This document shows positions 55,510-64,000 of a stretch of 64,000 bases of DNA, piece after piece. The DNA comes from Anoxybacillus tepidamans PS2 (lineage in GTDB: Bacteria; Bacillota; Bacilli; Bacillales; Anoxybacillaceae), in assembly GCF_000620165.1 (NCBI RefSeq), contig NZ_JHVN01000001.1:62001-126000 (forward strand). The letters run 5' to 3'. A program made the translations under genes and the position numbers. Numbering within the stretch: position 1 is the first letter of the stretch; each line of letters opens with the position of its first letter. The notes under the pieces are model-generated. The model was not told the DNA's origin. It searched no databases and was given only the letters and a program-made list of their open reading frames with translations.

Positions 55510-56967
55510 TTACTGCTTTTGATAGCGCAAAATCGGTTTGCGAGCCGCCGTTGTTTCGTCAAGGCGTTTGACAACGGTTGTATGCGGCGCTTCTTGCACC
55601 ATTTCCGGCGTTTCTTCCGCTTCTTTTGCAATTTGGATCATCGCGTCGATAAACGCATCGAGCGTTTCTTTTGATTCGGTTTCGGTTGGCTCAATCATCA
55701 TACATTCCTCAACGATCAACGGGAAGTAGATGGTCGGCGGATGATAACCGAAATCAAGCAGACGCTTTGCGATATCGAGCGTGCGCACACCGAGTTTCTT
55801 CTGCCGTTTGCCCGACAAGACAAACTCGTGTTTGCAGTGACGGTTATACGGCAAATCGTAATATTCCGCCAAGCGGCGCATCATGTAATTCGCATTTAAT
55901 ACCGCATATTCTGTCACCGCTTTTAAGCCGTCTGGACCCATGGAACGAATATACGTATAAGCTCGCACGTTGATGCCGAAGTTTCCGTAAAACGGCTTCA
56001 CGCGACCGATTGCCTGCGGTCGATCGTAATCAAAGTAGTAGCCGTTCTCTCCTTTTTCAACGGTCGGTTTTGGCAAGAACGGAATTAAATCCGCTTTGAC
56101 ACCTACTGGGCCTGAACCAGGACCGCCGCCGCCGTGCGGGCCGGTAAATGTTTTGTGGAGATTTAAGTGCACGACATCAAAGCCCATGTCTCCAGGTCTT
56201 GCTTTGCTTAATACCGCATTCAAATTGGCGCCGTCATAATACAATTTTCCGCCAGCCCCATGCACAATTTCCGCCATTTCTAAAATATGTTCCTCAAACA
56301 ATCCAAGCGTGTTCGGATTTGTCAGCATTAATGCCGCCGTGTCCGGACCAACCACTCGTTTTAAATCTTCTAAATCCACAAGTCCCTCTTCTGTCGATTT
56401 CACTGTCACTGTTTCAAATCCGGCAACCGTTGCTGAAGCGGGGTTCGTCCCGTGCGCCGTGTCAGGGACAATGACTTTCGTGCGGTTGTAATCGCCGTTG
56501 GCTTCATGGTAGGCGCGAATCATCATCAGGCCTGTCCATTCTCCATGTGCTCCTGCCGCCGGTTGTAGCGTGACCGCATCCATTCCGGTGATTTCCTTTA
56601 AATGCTCTTGTAGGTCATACATGAGCTCAAGCGCTCCTTGCACCGTCTCTTCCGGCTGAAGCGGGTGAATGTGAGCAAAGCCCGCAAAACGTGCCACATT
56701 TTCATTAATTTTCGGATTGTATTTCATCGTACAAGATCCAAGCGGATAAAAGCCGGAGTCTACACCGTGATTGCGTTTCGATAACGCTGTATAATGGCGC
56801 ATAATATCAAGTTCGGATACTTCCGGAAGCTCTGGCGCTTCTGTGCGAATATAATCGCTAGGAATAACCTCGTCAACGTTCAATGCAGGAACGTCCAATT
56901 CCGGTAAGCTATAGCCGATGCGTCCAGGCTTGCTTAATTCAAAAATAAGCGGTTGATCTTTATGCAT
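55510..56967 (-). CDS. gcvPB: Glycine dehydrogenase (decarboxylating) subunit 2
   Basis: The 485-residue subunit carries the PLP lysine K272 ([15 protein letters not shown]) of the P-protein, which decarboxylates glycine and passes aminomethyl to the lipoyl arm of GcvH. The [15 protein letters not shown] and [11 protein letters not shown] segments are conserved. It overlaps gcvPA by eight bases. Last gene of the glycine-riboswitch-controlled operon. Confidence 0.96.
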   Translation of the reverse strand: MHKDQPLIFELSKPGRIGYSLPELDVPALNVDEVIPSDYIRTEAPELPEVSELDIMRHYTALSKRNHGVDSGFYPLGSCTMKYNPKINENVARFAGFAHIHPLQPEETVQGALELMYDLQEHLKEITGMDAVTLQPAAGAHGEWTGLMMIRAYHEANGDYNRTKVIVPDTAHGTNPASATVAGFETVTVKSTEEGLVDLEDLKRVVGPDTAALMLTNPNTLGLFEEHILEMAEIVHGAGGKLYYDGANLNAVLSKARPGDMGFDVVHLNLHKTFTGPHGGGGPGSGPVGVKADLIPFLPKPTVEKGENGYYFDYDRPQAIGRVKPFYGNFGINVRAYTYIRSMGPDGLKAVTEYAVLNANYMMRRLAEYYDLPYNRHCKHEFVLSGKRQKKLGVRTLDIAKRLLDFGYHPPTIYFPLIVEECMMIEPTETESKETLDAFIDAMIQIAKEAEETPEMVQEAPHTTVVKRLDETTAARKPILRYQKQ

Positions 56968-58306
56968 GACAATCCCCCAATTCCTTCACAAGCGTGTCGA
57001 TTTCTTCTTTTGTCCGCAACTCTGTGACCGCCACAAGCATATGATTTTCTAATTCGGGATAATCGCGGCCAAGGTCGTAGCCGCCGATGATGCCTTTTTC
57101 AAGCAGCTGTTTATTTATTTCTTTTACCGGCTTGTTTAATTTTACGACAAATTCGTTAAAAAACGGACCGGTAAACGGTACAGTGAAGCCGTGTTCAATA
57201 AATGCATTTTTAGCGTAATGCGCCTTTTGGACGTTCATCGTCGCCATTTCTTTGACGCCTTTTTTGCCAAGCGCCGTCATCGCGACAGAAGCCGCTAAAG
57301 CATTCAACGCTTGGTTCGAGCAAATGTTGGAAGTCGCTTTATCGCGGCGGATGTGCTGTTCGCGCGCCTGCAGCGTCAACACGAAGCCGCGGCGACCGTC
57401 TTCATCCGTTGTTTGTCCGACAAGGCGGCCCGGGATTTTCCGCATTAGCGCCGATTTGACGGCAAAATAGCCGCAATGCGGTCCGCCAAATTGTGTTGGA
57501 ATTCCGAACGGTTGGGCATCGCCTACAACAATATCAGCGCCAAACGCTCCAGGCGGCGTCAATACCCCCAGCGCAAGCGGGTTGCTTGCCACAACGAACA
57601 TCCCTTTTTGCGCATGAGCAATTGGCTCAATTTCTTTTAACGGTTCAATTTGGCCAAAAAAGTTCGGATACTGTACAATCACGCAGGCAACATCATCGCT
57701 CATTTCTTGTTGCAACGCTGCTAAATCCGTCACGCCGTTTTGCAGCGGAATTTCGACAACTTCAAGCCCTGGACCTTTCGCATATGTCTTGACAACATCG
57801 CGATATTCCGGATGAACAGCTTTTGATAACAACACTTTTTTCTTTTTCGTATGGGCGGCGCTTAATAAAGCCGCTTCGGCTAACGCTGTTCCGCCGTCGT
57901 ACATCGACGAGTTTGCTACATCCATTCCCGTTAATTCGCAAATCATCGTTTGGAATTCGAAAATGGCTTGCAACTCTCCTTGGGAAATTTCCGGCTGATA
58001 TGGCGTATAAGCGGTATAAAATTCTGAGCGTGAAATTACATGGTCAACAACAACCGGGATGTAATGGTCATATACGCCCGCGCCAAGAAAAGAAGTATAG
58101 CTCTTAAGATCAGCGTTTTTCGCAGAAAGCGCCATCAATTCCTTCATTAACTCCGGCTCAGATTTCGCTTTTTTAATCCGATACTCTCCCTTAAAGCGCA
58201 CTCTTTCCGGAATATCAGAGAACAGCTCGTCAATCGATTCAACACCAATCGTTTTCAGCATCTGTTGTTGATCTTCTTCAGTCATCGGCAAATAACGATG
58301 AAGCAT
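56960..58306 (-). CDS. gcvPA: Glycine dehydrogenase (decarboxylating) subunit 1
   Basis: The 448-residue partner of GcvPB in the two-part P-protein has the N-terminal [31 protein letters not shown], and [21 protein letters not shown] motifs. It lacks the PLP lysine motif, as expected. It lies 18 bases after gcvT. No gcvH is in the window. Confidence 0.96.
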   Translation of the reverse strand: MLHRYLPMTEEDQQQMLKTIGVESIDELFSDIPERVRFKGEYRIKKAKSEPELMKELMALSAKNADLKSYTSFLGAGVYDHYIPVVVDHVISRSEFYTAYTPYQPEISQGELQAIFEFQTMICELTGMDVANSSMYDGGTALAEAALLSAAHTKKKKVLLSKAVHPEYRDVVKTYAKGPGLEVVEIPLQNGVTDLAALQQEMSDDVACVIVQYPNFFGQIEPLKEIEPIAHAQKGMFVVASNPLALGVLTPPGAFGADIVVGDAQPFGIPTQFGGPHCGYFAVKSALMRKIPGRLVGQTTDEDGRRGFVLTLQAREQHIRRDKATSNICSNQALNALAASVAMTALGKKGVKEMATMNVQKAHYAKNAFIEHGFTVPFTGPFFNEFVVKLNKPVKEINKQLLEKGIIGGYDLGRDYPELENHMLVAVTELRTKEEIDTLVKELGDCHA

Positions 58307-58324
58307 AATCCTCTCTCCTCTTTT

Positions 58325-59419
58325 CTATTTTGCACGTTTATAAAACGGTGTAGCGACCACTTTCGCTTTCAAGCGCTTGCCGCGGATATCGACTTCCACC
58401 AATGTATCGAGGCTTGCAAATTCCGTCTTAACGAGGGCAAGGCCAATATTTCTCTTCGTCATCGGCGACTGCGTTCCTGTCGTGACAACGCCAATGGATT
58501 CGCCATCTGCATATACTTCATATCCGTGGCGCGGGATGCCTTTATCAATCATTTCAATGCCGACAAGTTTACGCGAAGCTCCTTCTTCTTTTTGCTTTTG
58601 CAACACGGCTTTTCCGAAAAAGTCCGCTTCCTTGTTCGTTTTCACCGCAAATCCAAGCCCTGCTTCGATCGGTGTAATATCTTTCGACAGTTCTTGTCCA
58701 TAAAGCGGCAAGCAAGCTTCAAAACGAAGCGTGTCACGTGCGCCAAGCCCGCATGGAAGCACCCCGTCTTCTTTACCTACTTCTAAAATGGCATGCCAAA
58801 GCTTGATCGCATCTTCTGCGCGGCAATAAATTTCAAAACCATCTTCGCCAGTATATCCAGTGCGGGATACAAGCGCTTTTACCCCTTGTAAATGAACATC
58901 ATCTTGGAAGCCGAAAAATTTGAGCGATGATAAATCAATATCGGCGAGTTTCTGCAGAACACTCTCCGCAAGCGGACCTTGTAAAGCAAGCTGCGCTATT
59001 TCATCGGAAATGTTCACAAGTTCTACGTCACCGAAAATGTGTTCACGGAGCCAATTAAAATCCTTTTCAATATTTGCAGCATTCACAACGAGAAGATAGT
59101 GGTCATCTGCTTTCTTATAAATAAGCAAATCATCGACCGTGCCGCCGTTTTCATAGCACATCAGCGTATATTGCGCCCGGCCGTCTGCTAATTTCGAAAC
59201 ATCGTTTGTCATCATTTTTTGCAAAAAGGCAAGGCTGTCTTTGCCCTTCACTTCGAATTCGCCCATGTGCGATACATCAAATAACCCCGCACGCGTCCGA
59301 ACCGCTTCGTGCTCTTCTTTAATGCTAGAAAATTGAACAGGCAGTTCCCAACCGCCAAAATCAATTGTTTTTGCGCCATATTCGGCGTACACAGAAAATA
59401 AAGGTGTTCGCTTTAACAT
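58325..59419 (-). CDS. gcvT: Aminomethyltransferase (glycine cleavage T protein)
   Basis: The 364-residue tetrahydrofolate-dependent T-protein releases ammonia and forms methylene-THF. Conserved segments are [28 protein letters not shown] and [21 protein letters not shown], and the C-terminal [20 protein letters not shown] is complete. First gene of the operon, directly downstream of the riboswitch terminator. AGGAGG precedes the ATG. Confidence 0.97.
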   Translation of the reverse strand: MLKRTPLFSVYAEYGAKTIDFGGWELPVQFSSIKEEHEAVRTRAGLFDVSHMGEFEVKGKDSLAFLQKMMTNDVSKLADGRAQYTLMCYENGGTVDDLLIYKKADDHYLLVVNAANIEKDFNWLREHIFGDVELVNISDEIAQLALQGPLAESVLQKLADIDLSSLKFFGFQDDVHLQGVKALVSRTGYTGEDGFEIYCRAEDAIKLWHAILEVGKEDGVLPCGLGARDTLRFEACLPLYGQELSKDITPIEAGLGFAVKTNKEADFFGKAVLQKQKEEGASRKLVGIEMIDKGIPRHGYEVYADGESIGVVTTGTQSPMTKRNIGLALVKTEFASLDTLVEVDIRGKRLKAKVVATPFYKRAK

Positions 59420-59444
59420 ACAACTCCTCCTGTCTAAAATACAT

Positions 59445-59495
59445 AAAAAGGACAGACGACTCCCTTATAAAGATAGATGGAAGTCTCTGTCCTTT
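59445..59495 (-). terminator. Regulated terminator of the glycine riboswitch
   Basis: AAAGGACAG...ACTTCC, a loop, GGGAGT...CTGTCC then TTTTT. The 5' arm is shared with aptamer 2, the standard on-switch design. Confidence 0.85.
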
Positions 59496-59533
59496 CACCT
59501 GAAAGTTTCCCTATGTCAACATAATATAACATA

Positions 59534-59613
59534 TTGATTATCCATTATTTTAGGTCCGCTTGCCGACGATGGCAGAAAAGCGAGCAATAAAACTGTTTTT
59601 ATTGGATAATCAA
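59534..59613. repeat. 80-bp inverted-repeat segment within the riboswitch arm
   Basis: TTGATTATCCA (59534-59544) and TGGATAATCAA (59603-59613) are perfect 11-bp inverted repeats. Between them an inner CGCTTGCC/GGC..AAGCG stem (59557-59582) is present. It extends a short arm of aptamer 2 and may be an inserted small palindromic element or an expanded native stem. Confidence 0.6.
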
Positions 59614-60013
59614 CACGCAGATAACATAGGTTTCCTCTTGGGTGGTTCACGCCTGTGAACGCTCTCCAGAGCTGCGTCAAACAAGAGTTCTTTTGCCTGA
59701 GAGATTCGCGTTGCCGCTTGCTCCTTCGGCGCTACAAATTTGTAGTCTCTCCCCTTGTTCTCATTCGCGAATATATAATTTTGAAAAAAATGGTCAAACT
59801 AAATGATAGACAAAACAGCAGAGCAATTTTTTTAACTTTCTAATTTATTATTATACTACCATTAACATGCGCACAAGAGCAACAAAAATTCAATGGAAAG
59901 ATTAAAAAATAACCGAACTTTTATATCATAAATTCCGATTAACAATTAATAAAAAACTATACGTTAAATTAAAAACAAATAAAAATGTTCGTTATTAAAG
60001 GAGACGAGACATT

Positions 60014-61675
60014 ATGGTGAACATCGAATTTGATTCATCTTGGAAAGAGCCGTTTCTTGAACGGATCGAAAAGGACGGTCCCTGGGCGAGCTGGGAAATG
60101 TATCAGCTAGCCTTAGAAGCAGCTCAGCATTTGGCTGTTCCTGACTTTGACGGATTACAGGCACCGAAGCATTTGCCTCATTTGACGCCGTTGCCGCACC
60201 AGCTAGAGGTCGCAAGACAGGTCGTTGAACAAATGAATGGAAAAGCGATTTTGGCCGACGAAGTAGGTCTTGGAAAAACGATCGAAGCCGGTTTAATTTT
60301 AAAAGAGTATATGATTCGCGGACTTGTGAAAAAAGTGCTTATTCTCGTTCCCGCGTCACTCGTATCGCAATGGGTGGCGGAGCTGAATGAAAAGTTTTTC
60401 ATCCCTGCCGTTGCACAAAAGAAGAGTTACGTCTGGGAACAATGCGACGTTGTTGTGTCATCAATCGACACAGCGAAAAAAAGCCCTCACCGTGAAATTA
60501 TTTATGAACAACAATATGACATGGTGATTATTGACGAGGCTCATAAGCTAAAAAATAATAAAACAAAAAATTATGAGTTCGTACAAAATCTAAAAAAGAA
60601 ATTTTGCTTGTTATTAACTGCCACGCCGATCCAAAACCGAATCGAAGAAATTTTTCATCTCGTTTCTTTGCTAAAGCCGGGACATTTAGGCAATGCCTCC
60701 TATTTTGCTGAAACATATGGAAAAACACGATCTTTGCAAACGGATGAACATTTAAAAGCGCTTGTCAATAAAGTAATGATCCGCAACCGCCGCATTGATA
60801 CCGGCATCGAATGGTCTAAACGGCATGTCGAAACGGTCATCATCGAGTTTTCGAAAGAGGAGCGGGAATTATATGAAGCTGTCCAATCGTTGAAAGCGGA
60901 TGAAACGTTCCTTAAGCATCAATTTTCGCTTATTACAATGCTGCGTGAAGTCTGCAGCAGCCGCGAAGCGCTGTATCTCACCCTTAAAAATATGATGGGC
61001 AAATATAATGGAGAGATGCCGCCATACATGGAAGAATTGATTGAAAAAATCAATTCCGTCACGGTCAACTCGAAAGCGAAAAAAGCGCTTGAACTCATTC
61101 AGCGCATTAATGATAAAGTGATCATTTTTACAGAATATCGAGCGACACAATTATATTTGCAATGGTTTTTGCAGCAAAATGGCATTTCTTCGGTCCCGTT
61201 TCGCGGTGGGTTTAAACGAGGGAAAAAAGATTGGATGAAAGATTTATTTAAAAATCGCGTACAAGTGCTTATCGCCACAGAAGCTGGGGGAGAAGGAATC
61301 AACTTGCAATTTTGTCATCACGTCATTAATTACGATTTACCTTGGAATCCGATGCGCCTCGAGCAACGAATCGGACGTGTCCATCGGTTAGGGCAAACAA
61401 ACGATGTTCGTATTTACAACTTTGCGGTAAAAGATACCGTCGAAGAACATATTTTAAAACTCCTTTACGACAAAATTCGCTTATTTGAACGCGTCGTTGG
61501 TGAATTAGATGATATTTTAGCAAAACTAAATATGAACAATTTCGATGACTATTTGCAGGATATTTTCTTCCGTTCTCGCAATGAACGAGAGATGAAAATC
61601 AAAATGGAAAACTTGACCGCAATGATCGATTTTGCCGACCAAATTGCAAAGGGGGAGCAATATGCAGCAAGATGA
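60014..61675 (+). CDS. yqhH: SNF2-family helicase YqhH
   Basis: The 553-residue Swi2/Snf2-type ATPase has motif I DEVGLGKTIEAG, motif Ia VLILVPASLVSQW, motif II IIDEAHKLKN, motif III LTATPIQN and, in the second RecA-like domain, motif V EAGGEGINLQF and motif VI QRIGRVHRLGQ. These DNA translocases remodel protein-DNA complexes. AAAGGAGACGAG precedes the ATG. It overlaps yqhG by 14 bases, so the two are co-translated; the partner job of YqhG is unknown. Confidence 0.94.
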   Translation: MVNIEFDSSWKEPFLERIEKDGPWASWEMYQLALEAAQHLAVPDFDGLQAPKHLPHLTPLPHQLEVARQVVEQMNGKAILADEVGLGKTIEAGLILKEYMIRGLVKKVLILVPASLVSQWVAELNEKFFIPAVAQKKSYVWEQCDVVVSSIDTAKKSPHREIIYEQQYDMVIIDEAHKLKNNKTKNYEFVQNLKKKFCLLLTATPIQNRIEEIFHLVSLLKPGHLGNASYFAETYGKTRSLQTDEHLKALVNKVMIRNRRIDTGIEWSKRHVETVIIEFSKEERELYEAVQSLKADETFLKHQFSLITMLREVCSSREALYLTLKNMMGKYNGEMPPYMEELIEKINSVTVNSKAKKALELIQRINDKVIIFTEYRATQLYLQWFLQQNGISSVPFRGGFKRGKKDWMKDLFKNRVQVLIATEAGGEGINLQFCHHVINYDLPWNPMRLEQRIGRVHRLGQTNDVRIYNFAVKDTVEEHILKLLYDKIRLFERVVGELDDILAKLNMNNFDDYLQDIFFRSRNEREMKIKMENLTAMIDFADQIAKGEQYAAR

Positions 61676-62456
61676 GATTCAACAGTTTCTTAAACGTTAT
61701 TTTCGGGCGCACGAATGCGATATCGTGGAAGACTACGATGAATATTTGACAGTTCAGCTATCGATTGAACTGGATAAAGAATTGATGAATCGTCCTTTTT
61801 ACTGGCATTATATCGAACGGACAGGCGGCGTCCCTGCCCCAATGAAGCTCACGCTGATCACGAAGCAAACCGAAAAGACACGCACGCTTAAAGGGGAACG
61901 GCTCCATTTTGGCTCGCCAAGATTACATCAGATTTTCCAATCGGCGCAACGCCGCGGCGGTTACATCCGTCTGTACGAACAGGCACATGCAGAGCCGCAA
62001 GCATCGATTCCCCTCCATCCTTGGCTTGGGTTAAATGTAAAAATTTCATATCAATGCGATCGAAAAAAAGAGCAGCTTTTATCGCTCGGTCTGCATTTAA
62101 TTAGCGGAGGAATCGTTGAACAATTTCATGAAAAGCTGCAACATCTTTCTCTTACGCCCAAAATTCCTGATTATTGTTTTACCATTTCTCCGATCATTAA
62201 ACCGATCAGCGGCATTGGAAGATTAGAAAAATACATTCAACAGATTATCGAACGCGATGACCATACATGGGCAGAAGAAGCAATCGCCCGATGGAGAGAA
62301 GATATGGCCCTTCTTGACCATTTTTACGAAGAGATGGATGAAAAGCCGGAATGCTATTATATCGAAAAAGAGGCGCTTGAAGAGCAATATAAACCGAAAA
62401 TTACCGTTTCGGTAATCAACGGCGGGCTATTTTACCTGCAGCCTCGCTCTTCTTGA
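61662..62456 (+). CDS. yqhG: YqhG family protein
   Basis: The protein has 264 residues from the ATG at 61662 (MQQDEIQQFLKRYF) with GGGGGAG four to five bases ahead; the longer frame to 61632 lies inside yqhH. It matches Bacillus YqhG, always next to yqhH. Conserved segments are NRPFYWHYIERTGGVP and LHFGSPRLHQIF. No catalytic motif is evident. Tight coupling with the SNF2 ATPase suggests an accessory subunit. Confidence 0.88.
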   Translation: MQQDEIQQFLKRYFRAHECDIVEDYDEYLTVQLSIELDKELMNRPFYWHYIERTGGVPAPMKLTLITKQTEKTRTLKGERLHFGSPRLHQIFQSAQRRGGYIRLYEQAHAEPQASIPLHPWLGLNVKISYQCDRKKEQLLSLGLHLISGGIVEQFHEKLQHLSLTPKIPDYCFTISPIIKPISGIGRLEKYIQQIIERDDHTWAEEAIARWREDMALLDHFYEEMDEKPECYYIEKEALEEQYKPKITVSVINGGLFYLQPRSS

Positions 62457-62543
62457 GGAAGCGCTAGCTTTTTTATCGAAATAAAAACAGCTTGCCGACC
62501 AAGTCGCCAAGCTGAGACTTCTTCTCCGAACGGAGAGGATTCG

Positions 62544-62720
62544 TCATTTTCTCCGAAAGAGAAGCTTTAGTGAAAACGGGACCATTCCAAACAAATGATA
62601 CAAAAGCGGCGGCTTTTCCTGCTTCCGCGCTTCCCGACGTTTCTTTCGCTCCTCTTTCGGCTCATCCATATAACGAACAAATTGCTGTGTGACATATTTG
62701 ACGTAGTCGTTCGTAGACAT
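62544..62720 (-). CDS. yqzE: YqzE-like small protein
   Basis: The 58-residue protein starts MSTNDYVKYVTQQFVRYMD, has a highly charged middle (PKEERKKRREARKQEKP) and ends in a hydrophobic/basic segment (LLYHLFGMVPFSLKLL). It matches the YqzE family found between aroK/comGG and yqhG in Bacillus. The ATG at 62720 has a GGTGG about 9 bases ahead. It lies 36 bases after aroK. Function unknown; it could sit at the membrane. Confidence 0.82.
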   Translation of the reverse strand: MSTNDYVKYVTQQFVRYMDEPKEERKKRREARKQEKPPLLYHLFGMVPFSLKLLFRRK

Positions 62721-62756
62721 AGGCGGCCACCACCTTTTTTGCTAGTAGCATTTCCA

Positions 62757-63260
62757 TTATTGCTCCTGTTTAATCAAAGCAATGATCTCGTCTACAATTT
62801 GCCCTACGCTTTTGTCGGTCGTATGAACGACCCAATCTGCTTCGCGATAATAAGGGAGCCGCTGTTTCCATAACGCTTCGAAACGATGGAGGTCGCGTTC
62901 GGAAAACAGCGGGCGGGTATTGTCGCCGGCCAACCTTTTGACAATTTCGCTAAACTCACAATGCAAATAAATGACCGTACCTGTTTGTTTCATCCAATCA
63001 CGATTTTCCTTTTGAATCACCATTCCGCCGCCCGTCGTGATGATGACTTTGTCAGGCGGCAATTCTCGCAATAACTCGCGTTCATATTTCCGAAACGCCG
63101 CTTCTCCTTCCTCCGCGAAAATTTGCTTAATCGGCTTTCCAATCCGCTCTTCAATATACTCGTCCGTATCAAGCAACGGTACGTGCAGTCGTTCCGCCAA
63201 ATAGCGGCCTATCGTCGTTTTTCCTGCTCCCATAAACCCAGTCAAATAAATTCGCTGCAT
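62757..63260 (-). CDS. aroK: Shikimate kinase
   Basis: This 167-residue P-loop kinase of aromatic amino acid synthesis has Walker A GFMGAGKT at residues 8-15, the shikimate-binding DTDEYIEERIGK and ITTGGGMV, and the lid arginine in NTRPLF. The ATG has GGGGATGG ahead. It lies downstream of comGG and may be cotranscribed or use its own promoter in the 67-base gap. Confidence 0.94.
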   Translation of the reverse strand: MQRIYLTGFMGAGKTTIGRYLAERLHVPLLDTDEYIEERIGKPIKQIFAEEGEAAFRKYERELLRELPPDKVIITTGGGMVIQKENRDWMKQTGTVIYLHCEFSEIVKRLAGDNTRPLFSERDLHRFEALWKQRLPYYREADWVVHTTDKSVGQIVDEIIALIKQEQ

Positions 63261-63327
63261 CGGCCATCCCCGCTTTTCTCGTTTTTTACTACCATATCAT
63301 ATATTGAACATGGGATAAACCGCTACG

Positions 63328-63714
63328 TTACGATCGCTCTTTCCATTCGACCAGTTCTAGCCCTGGAAACGAAACAGTAAATTCCGCCTCATAGCGTATA
63401 CCCTCGTTAGAGATTGCAGACATTGTTACCATCACCTTTTCGCCGCTTAGCAGTTGCCATTCGTATTTCGCCGTGCCGATCGGATAGACAAAAGTTCCTT
63501 TACCAGAGGAAATAGACGGCAACTTCTCTTCTAGTTCGGCGTTTACATCCTTTACCGCCATTTGCATAAGGGAGTCAACATCATATGATTGCTGTTCATA
63601 TTTCGCGAACTCGATTTCTTCCTCGTATAATGCGAGCACATGCAAAAGGAGCGATAAAAATAAGCATGAAAACAAAACCGTAATCGGAAAAATGACACCT
63701 TTTTCATTTTTCAC
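63328..63714 (-). CDS. comGG: Competence protein ComGG
   Basis: The 128-residue minor pilin-like protein of the DNA-uptake apparatus has an N-terminal ITVLFSCLFLSLLLHVLALY membrane helix with a short MKNEKGV leader like a prepilin, followed by a helical segment containing EEEIEFAKYEQQ, where family members have the E-rich ComGG signature. It overlaps comGF by four bases. Assignment relies on position at the end of comG and general form, as this family is weakly conserved. Confidence 0.82.
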   Translation of the reverse strand: MKNEKGVIFPITVLFSCLFLSLLLHVLALYEEEIEFAKYEQQSYDVDSLMQMAVKDVNAELEEKLPSISSGKGTFVYPIGTAKYEWQLLSGEKVMVTMSAISNEGIRYEAEFTVSFPGLELVEWKERS

Positions 63715-64000
63715 GTCTGCTTCACCTTTATCGGGAAAAAAGTAGAGATAAAAGCTGTATACTGCCTTCCTTCTAAAGTGAGAACATGAATGCGGACGCC
63801 TTTTTCCTTCACCTCATACCGGACATCAGAAACAGCTTGCAAAACCGTTTCATTTCCTTCATTGTTCACGCGCCGGCGAATCACCGTTCCGTATTTTTCA
63901 AAGCTCACCTTTTCTCCAGTTGGCTTATATGCATATAACACCGCACCGCTGCTTTGCAGCTGAGTCGATTCACGAATTTCCCTTTTCAATTGCTGAACAA
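63711..64000 (-). CDS. comGF: Competence protein ComGF, C-terminal part
   Basis: The frame runs open to the right edge of the window, so the N-terminal pilin helix is outside. The visible part has QLKREIRESTQL, VIRRRVNNEGNETVL and a C-terminal GRQYTAFISTFFPIKV, typical of ComGF. It overlaps comGG by four bases (translational coupling). It belongs to the comG operon that builds the transformation pilus. Confidence 0.8.
   Translation of the reverse strand, partial: VQQLKREIRESTQLQSSGAVLYAYKPTGEKVSFEKYGTVIRRRVNNEGNETVLQAVSDVRYEVKEKGVRIHVLTLEGRQYTAFISTFFPIKVKQT

Larger units (their letters stand above)
59445..59776 (-). ncRNA. Tandem glycine riboswitch controlling gcvT-gcvPA-gcvPB
   Basis: Reading minus: aptamer 1 (about 59640-59776) has AAGGGGAGAGAC, GCGCCGAAGGAGCAA, ATCTCTCAGGCAAAAGAAC and CTCTGGAGAGCG. 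Aptamer 2 (about 59482-59645) has ACCACCCAAGAGGAAAC, an arm, AAACTTTCAGGTG and AAGGACAGAGA. The expression platform is a terminator (59445-59495) in which GGACAG, part of the aptamer 2 closing region, pairs with CTGTCC before TTTTT; glycine binding should free transcription. The arm of aptamer 2 (59510-59630) is about 120 bases, versus about 20 in B. subtilis. Confidence 0.93.

Noticed and set aside
62490-62543. Hairpins after yqhG as terminator
   Set aside because: AGCTTG/CAAGCT and TTCTCCG/CGGAGAG stems exist but no T run follows; left unassigned.
1-64000. CRISPR array, tRNA or rRNA genes, prophage
   Set aside because: No regularly spaced repeats, no tRNA cloverleaf or rRNA sequence and no phage structural genes were recognised.

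Overview
The window is chromosomal DNA of a moderately AT-rich, spore-forming member of the Bacillaceae. It most likely comes from the thermophilic Geobacillus/Parageobacillus/Anoxybacillus group. This rests on conserved Bacillus gene order (bkd operon, spo0A-spoIVB-recN-ahrC-tlyA-dxs-ispA-xseBA-folD-nusB, accBC, spoIIIA operon, efp, gcv operon, comG end), on intact sporulation and competence genes, and on B12-dependent enzymes (methylmalonyl-CoA mutase, class II ribonucleotide reductase). The species call is inference. Nearly all genes lie on the minus strand.

Layout. 1-450: decayed ABC-transporter ATPase fragment and a hairpin repeat. 448-6258: brxB, meaB, mutB, mutA. 6265-6749: remnant of a beta-aspartyl-peptidase-like gene split by a second hairpin repeat. 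6750-17350: branched-chain keto-acid dehydrogenase operon (ptb-bcd-buk-lpdV-bkdAA-bkdAB-bkdB as transcribed) with a consensus sigma-54 promoter, and its enhancer-binding activator bkdR; two tandem 122-bp repeats sit between bkdAB and bkdB. 17475-18698: yqzF, glycerophosphodiesterase, yycC-like gene. 18905-20396: spore-coat cluster with two CotX-type paralogues. 20688-23376: accessory patch with small unknown proteins, a third hairpin repeat, an Rrf2 regulator with a thioredoxin-reductase-like flavoprotein, and an integrase relic. 23520-34979: spo0A to nusB. 35199-37494: yqhY, accC, accB. 37720-42821: spoIIIAA-AH. 42846-48349: yqhV, efp, pepQ-like, aroQ, yqhR, yqhQ, yqhP, yqhO. 48439-53793: mntR, splB, a DUF2332 protein, nrdJ with paired NrdR boxes. 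54102-59419: lipM, yqhL, gcvPB, gcvPA, gcvT with a tandem glycine riboswitch. 60014-64000: yqhH, yqhG, yqzE, aroK, comGG, comGF (cut by the window end).

How they work together. The bkd operon turns branched-chain amino acids into acyl-CoAs. Valine and isoleucine give propionyl-CoA, which the adjacent mutase (MutA/MutB, protected by the GTPase MeaB) can carry to succinyl-CoA once carboxylated. Lipoyl proteins link bkd E2 and the glycine cleavage system to LipM. The spo0A, spoIVB, spoIIIA, cotX-like and splB genes cover sporulation from commitment through coat and spore DNA repair.

No rRNA, tRNA, CRISPR array, prophage or intact insertion sequence was seen. The most unusual signals are an enlarged arm in the second glycine aptamer, dispersed hairpin repeats resembling IS200/IS605-type ends (one inside a broken gene), tandem 122-bp repeats inside the bkd operon, and shared operator-like motifs in front of bkdR/ptb and the Rrf2 gene pair. 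I did not find a clearly new multi-gene system.
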